Of a stretch of DNA of 64,000 nucleotides, positions 24,554 to 31,643 are shown in pieces (within the stretch, counting starts at the first letter, position 1; each line of letters opens with the position of its first letter). The notes beneath the pieces are model-generated. The model ran no database searches, was not told where the DNA came from, and was given only the letters and a program-made list of their open reading frames with translations. Source of the stretch: Amycolatopsis keratiniphila subsp. keratiniphila (lineage in GTDB: Bacteria > Actinomycetota > Actinomycetes > Mycobacteriales > Pseudonocardiaceae); contig NZ_LQMT02000034.1 of the NCBI RefSeq assembly GCF_001620365.2, positions 62,001 through 126,000 of the forward strand, written 5' to 3'. The position numbers and the translations under genes are program-made.

Positions 24554-25740
24554 CCGAGCCCGTCGACGGGCCGCTGCGGCTGCCCCAGCCGAGGACCTGT
24601 CCGTACGGTCCGCCGACGGCGTATCGCGAACTGCACGCCCGGCGGCCCGTCTCGCGGGTCACCCTGCCCAACGGCGATTCCGGTTGGCTGGTCACGGGTT
24701 TCGCCGAAACCCGTGACCTGCTCGCGGACCGGCGGGTCTCGGCGGACCGGACCAGACCGGGTTTCCCCGCGCTGCTCCCCTCCCCCGCCGAGGGCACGCC
24801 GCTGCGGACGCTCGCCGGGATGGACGACCCGGAGCACCACCGCTTCCGCCGGATGGTGACCTCCTGGTTCACCGTCCGGCGCGTACGGGAGATGCGCCCG
24901 GCGCTGCGGCGGCTGGCGGGCTCGCTCGTGGACGACATGGCGGACGGGGCCCGGTCCGCAGACCTCGTGGCCGCCTACTGCCTGCCCCTGCCGTCGATGG
25001 TGATCTGCGAGATGCTCGGGGTGCCCTACACCGACCACGAGTTCTTCCAGCACCGCACCCGCACGATGATCACCGCCGACGACCAGGCCGAAGTGGTGCG
25101 GGCCGCGACGGAATTGATCGGCTATCTCGGCGAGCTTGCCGAGGCGAAGGCCGATCGCCCCGGCCAGGATCTGATCAGTCGTCTGCTGGCCGAGCAGGTG
25201 TCGCCCGGCCGGATGACCAGGGCACAGCTGGTCAACATGATGGTGCTGCTGCTCGGAGCCGGGCACGAGACGCTGTCGAGCAGCATCGCGCTCGGCGCCG
25301 CCCTGCTGGCCGGTGACGCGGAACGGCTGGCCGCGCTCCGCACCACACCGGAGGCCGCGGTGGAAGCGCTCGTGCGGCACACGTCCGTGACCGACACGGT
25401 CGTCAACCGGATGGCGACCGCCGACATCGACGTCGCCGGCGTCCGGATCCGGGCCGGGGACGCGCTGATCTTCTCCACCGCGGTCGCCAATCGCGACCAC
25501 CGCGAGCATCCCGACCCGGACCGGCTCGACCTGAGCGACGGCCACCGGAGGCACGTCGCCTTCGGGTTCGGGGTGCACCAGTGCCTCGGGCAGAACCTGG
25601 CCCGTCAGGAGCTCGAAGTGGCTCTGACGGTGCTTTTCGAGCGGTTGCCGGAATTGCGGGTGGCCGTCCCGGCGGCCGAACTGCCGATCAAATCGTCGCC
25701 TTTGGTCAACGGGCTCAAGGCTTTGCCGGTGCGGTGGTGA
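24550..25740 (+). CDS. Cytochrome P450 with altered ExxR motif
   Basis: 396 aa. I-helix GAGHETL, heme loop FGFGVHQCLG (Cys near residue 345) and meander DPDRLDLSDGHRR are normal. The K-helix reads AAVEALVRHTSV: aligned to the usual EELLR, the Glu three residues before the Arg is Ala, so the almost invariant ExxR motif is ALVR. A few Streptomyces P450 families (CYP156/157) are known to lack it. The protein otherwise looks full length and functional. It is the third gene of the PadR-exporter operon, apart from the other P450s, so it may modify the product just before export or act in detoxification (inference). It converges with the next P450 gene, 9 bp away. Confidence 0.88.
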   Translation: MTEPVDGPLRLPQPRTCPYGPPTAYRELHARRPVSRVTLPNGDSGWLVTGFAETRDLLADRRVSADRTRPGFPALLPSPAEGTPLRTLAGMDDPEHHRFRRMVTSWFTVRRVREMRPALRRLAGSLVDDMADGARSADLVAAYCLPLPSMVICEMLGVPYTDHEFFQHRTRTMITADDQAEVVRAATELIGYLGELAEAKADRPGQDLISRLLAEQVSPGRMTRAQLVNMMVLLLGAGHETLSSSIALGAALLAGDAERLAALRTTPEAAVEALVRHTSVTDTVVNRMATADIDVAGVRIRAGDALIFSTAVANRDHREHPDPDRLDLSDGHRRHVAFGFGVHQCLGQNLARQELEVALTVLFERLPELRVAVPAAELPIKSSPLVNGLKALPVRW

Positions 25741-25749
25741 ACGACGCCG

Positions 25750-26949
25750 TCACCACCGCACCGGCAGCTCCCGCAGACCGCGGACCACACGATCGGTATG
25801 CCAGTGCAGTTCTCCGGGCGGCACGGCCAGCCGAAGGCCGGGTACCCGCTCCAGCAGCGCGGTCAGCGCCACCACGAGTTCCATCCGGGCCAGTTGCGCG
25901 CCCAGGCAGAAATGCGGGCCGTGACCGAAGGCGAGATGCGGCTGCCCCACCCGGTCCAGCCGTAGCTCGTCGGTGTCGTCGTACACCGCCTCGTCACGAT
26001 TGGCCGAATCCAGATCGACCAGCACCGCTTCACCAGCGCGGATGGTGACACCGCCGAGCGGCACGTCTTCGGTGGCCACCCTGGTGAACCCGGCGCTGGT
26101 CGCGATCGGGGTGAAGCGCAACATCTCCTCGACCGCGCCCGGCAGCCTGGTGAGGTCTTCGCGCAGCCAAGCCATCCGCTCGGGACGGCTGAGCAGGTGC
26201 CAGGCGAAGTTGCCGATCTGGTTGGTCGTCGTCTCCAGGCCGGCCAGCAGCAGGGTCACGCTGATCCCGACCAGTTCCTGCTCGCTGAGCCGATCCCCCT
26301 CGTCGCGCGCGGCGACCAGGACGCTGAGCAGGTCGTCGCGCGGTTCCCGGCGGCGCTCGGCGACCAGGCCGGTCAGATAGCTGTCCAGTTCGCCGATCGT
26401 GGCGAGGATCTCGGCGGGCGCCAGCCCGGCGCCGCTGACCATGATTTCGGCCCAGCCGAAGAACTTCTCCTCGTCGGTGGCGGGCAGTCCGAGCAGATCC
26501 GACATCAACGCGCTCGGCAACGGCTTGGCCAGATCACGCACTAGGTCGGCGGGTTGCCCCGCGTCCAGCATGCGATCCACCAGCCCTTCGGCCAACCGCA
26601 CCGCGCGGGGGCGCAGCGCCTCGATGCCACGCGGGCTGAACGCGGGGGCGACCAGCCGCCGCAACCTCGTGTGTTCCGGCGGATCCATGGTCAGGATGGT
26701 GGTCTTCGTCATCACCCGCGGGGTCACCCTCGGCACGTCGGCACCGACCAGCGCGGCCCGGCTGAACCGGCGGTCGGACAGCACGGTCTTCACCTCGTGG
26801 TGCCCGACCACGAGCCATCCTTCGCCGCCGTACGGCAGCGTGACCCGGCTGACCGGGGCCTCTCGACGCAGCGCGGCGGACCGCGGGTCGGTTTCGAGCC
26901 GCTCCGCCTGCTGGAACGGATACGGGCAAGCGCCGCTCTTCCCGCTCAC
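25750..26949 (-). CDS. Cytochrome P450 (third of four)
   Basis: 399 aa from GTG 26949. I-helix LLAGLETTTNQIG (Leu where His is common), ExxR in EEMLRF, heme loop FGHGPHFCLGAQLAR with Cys near residue 347, and TMDPPEHTRLRRLVAPAFSPRG. It is the last gene of the five-gene minus-strand operon P450, methyltransferase, Dieckmann cyclase candidate, cyclase-like protein, P450; its GTG overlaps the stop of the cyclase-like gene. It is presumably an oxidative tailoring enzyme of the polyketide part. Confidence 0.92.
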   Translation of the reverse strand: MSGKSGACPYPFQQAERLETDPRSAALRREAPVSRVTLPYGGEGWLVVGHHEVKTVLSDRRFSRAALVGADVPRVTPRVMTKTTILTMDPPEHTRLRRLVAPAFSPRGIEALRPRAVRLAEGLVDRMLDAGQPADLVRDLAKPLPSALMSDLLGLPATDEEKFFGWAEIMVSGAGLAPAEILATIGELDSYLTGLVAERRREPRDDLLSVLVAARDEGDRLSEQELVGISVTLLLAGLETTTNQIGNFAWHLLSRPERMAWLREDLTRLPGAVEEMLRFTPIATSAGFTRVATEDVPLGGVTIRAGEAVLVDLDSANRDEAVYDDTDELRLDRVGQPHLAFGHGPHFCLGAQLARMELVVALTALLERVPGLRLAVPPGELHWHTDRVVRGLRELPVRW

Positions 26950-28391
26950 CGCCGGCCCGCCTTCGTGGCGGCCAGCACCGCGGCGCGGATCAGGTTCACC
27001 GGCGCGTACAGGTCTTTGCCGACCCACAACGGCGGATGGGGATCCGTCGTACCGGTGCGTTCGAGGTGAGCGACCCCGCCCGCGATCGCGTCCTGGTGGT
27101 CTCCGGGAACCGAGGCCAGCAGCAGCACGGCGTACGCGGTCTCCTCGGCCGTGCCTCCGCGTACCCCCCACGAACCGTCCGCGTGCTGTCCCGCCCGCAC
27201 CATCGCCACGGCCCGGTCGAGCGGTTCACCGATACCGGCGGCGGACAGCGCGGCTCCGCAGGAAAACGTCGCGTAGTAAGGAGAAACATGCCAGCGGTCG
27301 TGCCAGGCGCCGTCGGGCCGCTGGTTCTCCTCCAGGTAACGGGCGACACGCGCCACGGCGTCGGCGTAGCGATCGGCGTCCGGCGGGTCCTGCCGCCGGT
27401 ACCGGTCGAGCACTTCGAGCACGCGGGCGTTGCTGATCACCGACGGCGCGCCGACCGGCACGGTGGTGAGGAAATGCGTGTCCCGGTCGTACTCCCACAA
27501 GCATTGTGGCTCGGCCATCTCGCCGGTGCGATCGGCCTCGGCGAGCAGCAGCAGCGCCGCGGATTCGGAGTCGGCCGCCGCTCCCGGCGCGGAGGGCGCG
27601 CCCGTCCGGCCGACGTCGCCGGGCAGACCGGCCAGCAGTGGCGCGATGGCCTCCGGTTCCTCGCCTGCCGCGGCCAGCACCCGATAGGACCACGCGCGCT
27701 CGAAGTACGTCATGGAGGTCAGCCCGGCGACCGGACCGTCCAAAAGGGACTGGGTGCGCACGAGGAAATCCGCGGACGCGTCGCCCGGCTCCGGGGCCTC
27801 GGGGCCGAGCCAGGCCGCGGTCGCCGCGGCCGAGCAGCCGATCACGCCGTTCACCGGGGTCACCGCGGCCGAGCCCACGGCGGCGGGCCCGACGATCTCC
27901 AGATAGAAGGCCGACACCGGATTCCGCCAGCCGTCGGTGCGCAGCGCGGTCAGCGCCGCTGGGTCGAGACTCTCGGGCAGGACGAGGCGTTCGTGACCGA
28001 GGCGCGCGTTGATGTCCGCGACCAGCGCGGGCACGATCAGGAAGGGGATCAGCGTCTCCGGCAGGCCGTCGCGTTCCACCTCGGCCAGCAGGCGGGTGGC
28101 GGCGGCCAGCCCCTCATCGACGACGGCGCCGCTCTGGCCGGCGGCGAGCAAGGCCTCCACCGCGCTGAGCGTCGGGACCAGCGCGACCGTGCCCGGCCCG
28201 CTCCACGCCCCGTCCGGTTGCTGCGCGGAGCGCAGGAATTCGATCCGCCGGTCGTGCCCGGCCAGCCACGGCGCCAGCGAGACCAGCCGCCCCGTCTCGT
28301 ACACCGAGGGGTACAGACCACCGCCGGGATCGGCGACGAGGTCCGCGACCACCTGGCCGGTGGTGTCGTGCAGCGCGTCGATGCCGGTCAC
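26946..28391 (-). CDS. Class II terpene-cyclase/prenyltransferase-repeat-like protein with lost DxDD
   Basis: 481 aa from GTG 28391. It shows the alpha-alpha barrel repeats of squalene-hopene/diterpene cyclases: FLRSAQQPDGAWSGPGTVALVPTL, YLEENQRPDGAWHDRWHVSPYY and RAGQHADGSWGVRGGTAEETAYAVLLL, all QW-like PDG-W units. The place where class II cyclases have the proton-donating DxDD reads ADSESAALL (about residues 271-278), so canonical terpene protonation is unlikely. There is no prenyl diphosphate synthase or second terpene gene in the window. It sits between the Dieckmann-cyclase candidate and a P450, coupled on both sides. A polyketide ring-forming role (pyran or bicyclic ketal) is my inference. 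Confidence 0.75.
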   Translation of the reverse strand: MTGIDALHDTTGQVVADLVADPGGGLYPSVYETGRLVSLAPWLAGHDRRIEFLRSAQQPDGAWSGPGTVALVPTLSAVEALLAAGQSGAVVDEGLAAATRLLAEVERDGLPETLIPFLIVPALVADINARLGHERLVLPESLDPAALTALRTDGWRNPVSAFYLEIVGPAAVGSAAVTPVNGVIGCSAAATAAWLGPEAPEPGDASADFLVRTQSLLDGPVAGLTSMTYFERAWSYRVLAAAGEEPEAIAPLLAGLPGDVGRTGAPSAPGAAADSESAALLLLAEADRTGEMAEPQCLWEYDRDTHFLTTVPVGAPSVISNARVLEVLDRYRRQDPPDADRYADAVARVARYLEENQRPDGAWHDRWHVSPYYATFSCGAALSAAGIGEPLDRAVAMVRAGQHADGSWGVRGGTAEETAYAVLLLASVPGDHQDAIAGGVAHLERTGTTDPHPPLWVGKDLYAPVNLIRAAVLAATKAGRR

Positions 28392-29203
28392 CGTGCCACC
28401 CTCCCCTTCGCGAGTACCTCGGTGGCGGCGTCCGCGACCGCCGTCGTGCGCAGCAGATCGGCGTGCTCGACGTCGAAGCGCAGCTCGCGGTCGGTGAGTT
28501 CCGCCCGTGCGACGGGGTCGAGCGGATTCAGGCCGCTGGTCGGTGTGGCCGAGCTGAACACGTACGCCCCGGCCCAGCGCTTCCGGTGATCCGCCTGCGA
28601 CGCCGCGGTGAGGTAGCGGACGAACGAGCGGTAAGTGCCGGTGAGCTCGTCGACGTATTCGTCCTCCAGGCCCGCTTCGGCGCACGCGGCCCGCGCGGCG
28701 CCGACGAAGATCCGGACGAGCGCCGCGCCCACCTGCTCGACGCCGTCGGCCTCGGCCATGGCCCGGTCGCCGTCCGCGACGGCGGCCGCGGTCCGTTCCG
28801 CGCCGAGCACCGCCGCCAGGCTCTCCACCACCTTGCGGTACTGGTAGTACATGGTCAGCGGTGTCGGCGATTCGGGATCGAACAGCAGCAGCGGCACCGC
28901 CCGGCCGTCACGCTCGGACAGCCGGGCGGCGAGCTCTCCCGCGAACGCGGCACCCGCGCAGTAGCCGAGCACGGCCTCGACGGGCCGGTCGGGGATCTCC
29001 GCGACCCAGCCGTCCACGTAGTCGGCGAGATCGAAGCCGTCCTCCGCGCCGAGTGGCGGCTGCACCGTCTCCCACACCGGGTGCCCGACGGCGAGATCGC
29101 CGAACGCGGCCTCCGGGCGGCCGGTGGCCGCGTAGTCCACCGCGAGCACGATCGGCCCGCCGGGATCGGGGCCGAGGCTCCGCCATGACGGCATCGTGGT
29201 CAT
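28388..29203 (-). CDS. Candidate Dieckmann cyclase (tetramate-forming, Cys-Asp-His hydrolase fold)
   Basis: 271 aa, thioesterase/alpha-beta-hydrolase-like. The nucleophile elbow is GYCAGA with Cys82 where type II thioesterases have Ser; Asp109 (LLLFDPES) and His about 247 (DVEHADLL) complete a Cys-Asp-His triad. This combination matches the NcmC/TrdC class of Dieckmann cyclases, which cut the glycyl-PCP thioester and close the tetramic acid ring. Since neither the last PKS module nor the NRPS has a thioesterase, an off-loading enzyme is required and this is the only candidate in the window. It is coupled to the methyltransferase upstream and the cyclase-like gene downstream by 4-nt overlaps. 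A Cys-type editing thioesterase is the alternative. Confidence 0.75.
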   Translation of the reverse strand: MTTMPSWRSLGPDPGGPIVLAVDYAATGRPEAAFGDLAVGHPVWETVQPPLGAEDGFDLADYVDGWVAEIPDRPVEAVLGYCAGAAFAGELAARLSERDGRAVPLLLFDPESPTPLTMYYQYRKVVESLAAVLGAERTAAAVADGDRAMAEADGVEQVGAALVRIFVGAARAACAEAGLEDEYVDELTGTYRSFVRYLTAASQADHRKRWAGAYVFSSATPTSGLNPLDPVARAELTDRELRFDVEHADLLRTTAVADAATEVLAKGRVAR

Positions 29204-30063
29204 TTCGCTCCTCCGGTCGCGGGCAGCCGCCCGAGGTAGTGGAAGACGGGGTACACCGCGGTCACCGGCCCGTCCCCGGCGTGCGCGGTCAGCTCGGCGG
29301 CCAGTTCCGCGGCCACCTCCTCGCGCCGGGCGGCCGGCACCAGTTCCCAGTACACGCGCAAGCCGTTGGACCAGGTCCAGTCGATCAGCGCCTGCGCGGT
29401 CGGCGCCGTGAGCACCACGTCGTGGCGTTGTTCGGAGACCTCGGTGAACCCGGCTGCGCGCAGGGCGTCGCAGATCCGGCCGGGCCTGCCGAACGGGTAC
29501 TCGCCGTAGAGCGCGGCCACTCGGGGATGCGCCGCGGCGAGCGCCGCCGGATCGGCCGCGGCGATGATCCGGTCGACCCGCAGCGCGCCAAGGTCCCATT
29601 CGGACAGGGCCGGCGGCGGCACCGGCCCGGTCATCCCGATCCCGCCGCCTGGCCGCAGCAGCCGCGCGTAATTCACCGCGGTGGCGAACGGATCCGGGAA
29701 ATGCGCGGCGCTCATGCTCGCCGTGATCAGATCGAACGACGCGGCGGGCAGCTCGGGGGCGATGCCGTCGAGCACCTGGACCTCGACGTGGTCGAGGGCC
29801 CGCGCCGCCACGTCGGCGGCGGTCGCGGTGACCATCGCCTCCGCGATGTCGATCCCGAGTACGTACCCTTCCGGGCCGACGGCGGCCGCGGCCGGGAAGA
29901 GCACCGCGCCCCGGCCGCATCCCACGTCGAGCACGTGCTCCCCCGGCCTCGGGCCGAGCAGTTCGAGCAGCTTGTGCGCGATCGGGCCGAAGAACTCGAC
30001 GCCGGTGTTGTCGTACTGCCCGGCCAGTTCGTCGAACACGATGGTGCGCTCCGTCGACTTCAC
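29200..30063 (-). CDS. Class I SAM-dependent methyltransferase
   Basis: 287 aa from GTG 30063, which overlaps the P450 stop (GTGA). Motif I is HVLDVGCGRGAVLFPAAAAV, with VLGIDIAEAMV (motif II) and ELPAASFDLITASMSAAHFPD (motif IV region) following. The C-terminal half resembles UbiE/small-molecule O- or C-methyltransferases. The methyl acceptor cannot be read from the sequence; an ester, hydroxyl or ring nitrogen of the tetramate product are options. The methyl branches of the chain itself are already explained by methylmalonyl-specific ATs. Confidence 0.88.
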   Translation of the reverse strand: MKSTERTIVFDELAGQYDNTGVEFFGPIAHKLLELLGPRPGEHVLDVGCGRGAVLFPAAAAVGPEGYVLGIDIAEAMVTATAADVAARALDHVEVQVLDGIAPELPAASFDLITASMSAAHFPDPFATAVNYARLLRPGGGIGMTGPVPPPALSEWDLGALRVDRIIAAADPAALAAAHPRVAALYGEYPFGRPGRICDALRAAGFTEVSEQRHDVVLTAPTAQALIDWTWSNGLRVYWELVPAARREEVAAELAAELTAHAGDGPVTAVYPVFHYLGRLPATGGAK

Positions 30064-31307
30064 CACGCGACCGGCACCTCGTGGACGCCGTAGATGTTCG
30101 CGCCGACCTTGTAGCGCAGGTCGTCCACCGGTGCGGTCACGCGCAGGCCGGGCAGCCGCTGGAACAGCGTGCCGAACACGACCTCCAGCTCCAGCCTGGC
30201 CAGATGCAGCCCGATGCACTGATGGGCACCGTGCCCGAAGGCCAGGTGACCGCGGGCCTTGCGCCGGATGTCCAGCCGCTCCGGCTCGTCGAAGACCGAC
30301 GGATCCCAGTTGGCCGCCCCGGCCAGCGCGATCACGCCTTCACCGGCGGGGATCGTCACGCCGCCGATCTCGATGTCTTCGAGGGCGACGCGGGAACCGG
30401 CCGGGTCGGAGACGCTGAAGTAGCGCAGCAGCTCGTCGACCGCGCTTCCGGCCAGGCCCGGGTCTTCGATCAGCAGCTCCAGCTGGTCGGGGTTCTCCAG
30501 CAGCCCCAGGGTGCCCATCGAGATCATGTTGGCGGTGGTCTCGAACCCGGAGATGAGCAGGAACGCCGCCACGCCGACGATCTCGTCGTGGCCGAGCACG
30601 CCCAGCTCGACGTTGCGCCGCACGATCCGGCCCAGCACGTCGTCCGCCGGGTCGGCCTCCTTGGCCTTGATCAGCCCGTCGAGTTTGCCGAGCACGTCGA
30701 GGTTGGCCTGCAGACGCTGCTCGACCGTGCTGGACTGGTCCACCATCGTGGTCGTCCGGTCGAGGAAGTACTGCCTGTCCTCCTGGGGGACGTCCAGCAG
30801 TTCGCAGATGACGCGGGACGGCACCGGCAGCGCGAGCGCCGACATCAGTTCGGCCGGGCTGCCCTCCGCCACCATCTCGTCCAGCACGTCGTCGACGATC
30901 TCCTGGATCCGCGGCCGGAACGCCTGTACCCGCCGCACCGTGAATTCCGGGACGACCAGCCTTTTGCGCTCGGCGTGTTCGGGGCCGTCGACCCCGAACG
31001 CCCGCCCGATGACGGCGGACCCCTTCTTCATCTGCTCGGTCTGCTGCGCCGCGGTCTGCACCCGGCGGAACTGATGCGGGAATCCGCCGAGGAAACGGTT
31101 GGCACTGACCCGCGGATCGGTCAGGATCTCTTTGACCAGCTCGTGACTGGCGACCAGCCAGACCGGTTTTCCCGACGGAAGAACCGCTCGGCTGACCGGC
31201 CGCCGCGTGCTCATGTCCGCGTATTCCGCGGGCGGGTGCAACGGGCAACCCCGGGCCATCGGATACGCGGGGAATTCCGCCGGATCGACGTTATCGGTCG
31301 TGCTCAC
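30060..31307 (-). CDS. Cytochrome P450 (fourth of four, first gene of tailoring operon)
   Basis: 415 aa from GTG 31307. I-helix LLISGFETTANM, ExxR in DELLRY, meander FDEPERLDIRRKARGH, heme loop FGHGAHQCIGLHLAR with Cys near residue 363. The N-terminus (FPAYPMARGCPLHPPAEY) is typical of actinomycete macrolide-type P450s. It heads the five-gene operon that contains the Dieckmann candidate. The 140-bp leader before it carries the direct-repeat site at 31448-31467. A multistep oxidation like that of TamI in tirandamycin biosynthesis is possible, but so it is for the other P450s. Confidence 0.92.
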   Translation of the reverse strand: MSTTDNVDPAEFPAYPMARGCPLHPPAEYADMSTRRPVSRAVLPSGKPVWLVASHELVKEILTDPRVSANRFLGGFPHQFRRVQTAAQQTEQMKKGSAVIGRAFGVDGPEHAERKRLVVPEFTVRRVQAFRPRIQEIVDDVLDEMVAEGSPAELMSALALPVPSRVICELLDVPQEDRQYFLDRTTTMVDQSSTVEQRLQANLDVLGKLDGLIKAKEADPADDVLGRIVRRNVELGVLGHDEIVGVAAFLLISGFETTANMISMGTLGLLENPDQLELLIEDPGLAGSAVDELLRYFSVSDPAGSRVALEDIEIGGVTIPAGEGVIALAGAANWDPSVFDEPERLDIRRKARGHLAFGHGAHQCIGLHLARLELEVVFGTLFQRLPGLRVTAPVDDLRYKVGANIYGVHEVPVAW

Positions 31308-31447
31308 GAGGCAAGGCCCCCAATTCCGGGAACGAAAGGTGGCAAATTTCCGTACGAGATGTCGAAGCACTGCGGTCGCGGCGCGACACGGCCGTTACCG
31401 GAAACGATTATGTCGCCGCCACCGCGTCACCGTCACCATTCCGGCCG

Positions 31448-31467
31448 CCCCTAGACGACCCCTACCC
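31448..31467. promoter_or_regulatory. Candidate activator site: direct repeat with 11-bp period
   Basis: CCCCTA-GACGA-CCCCTACCC on the plus strand; two TAGGGG halves 11 bp apart on the coding strand, 141-160 bp upstream of the P450 start at 31307. It has the strongest half-site match of the set: both hexamers are identical. Confidence 0.55.
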
Positions 31468-31469
31468 GA

Positions 31470-31643
31470 CTCCTATCGGCCCTGCGGTGACGCGGGCGGA
31501 GCGGGTCATTCGGACGAAGGGAGCTTTCCCCGCATCGCATGCGGGGAAAGCTCCCTTCGCGTCACTTGAACGCCCGATATCGGCGGATTTCAGCGCCCGA
31601 ACCTCCGGCGCAGGCCACCAGCCGGCTCCTATCGGCCCTGCGG
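31470..31643. repeat. 18-bp direct repeats flanking the hairpin segment
   Basis: CTCCTATCGGCCCTGCGG occurs at 31470-31487 and again at 31626-31643, where it spans the LAL stop codon. Similarity extends about 8 nt further with two C/T changes. The 138-bp segment between the copies contains the large hairpin. It looks like a local duplication of the LAL 3' end. Confidence 0.75.
31515..31559. terminator. Large perfect hairpin after the LAL regulator gene
   Basis: Two 21-nt arms (31515-31535 and 31539-31559), perfectly complementary, around a CGC loop. The arms begin CGAAGGGAGCTTTCC. It lies 70 bp past the LAL stop codon on the minus strand and before the P450 operon, so it probably stops LAL transcription from reading into that operon. 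Confidence 0.8.

Larger units (their letters stand above)
31308..31628. other. 321-bp intergenic region: promoter of tailoring operon plus LAL-gene terminator
   Basis: No gene. From left to right it holds the leader of the P450 operon, a CCCCTA/CCCCTA direct repeat (31448-31467), an 18-bp sequence also present at the 3' end of the LAL gene, and a very stable hairpin (31515-31559) that would terminate the LAL transcript. Confidence 0.75.

Noticed and set aside
26946..28391. Working diterpene cyclase in a meroterpenoid pathway
   Set aside because: No DxDD motif, no prenyl diphosphate synthase or prenyltransferase in 64 kb, and the surrounding genes are polyketide tailoring genes.
28388..29203. 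Ordinary type II (Ser) thioesterase
   Set aside because: The nucleophile elbow has Cys (GYCAG), not Ser, and the pathway needs a tetramate-forming release enzyme; editing activity stays possible but is less likely.
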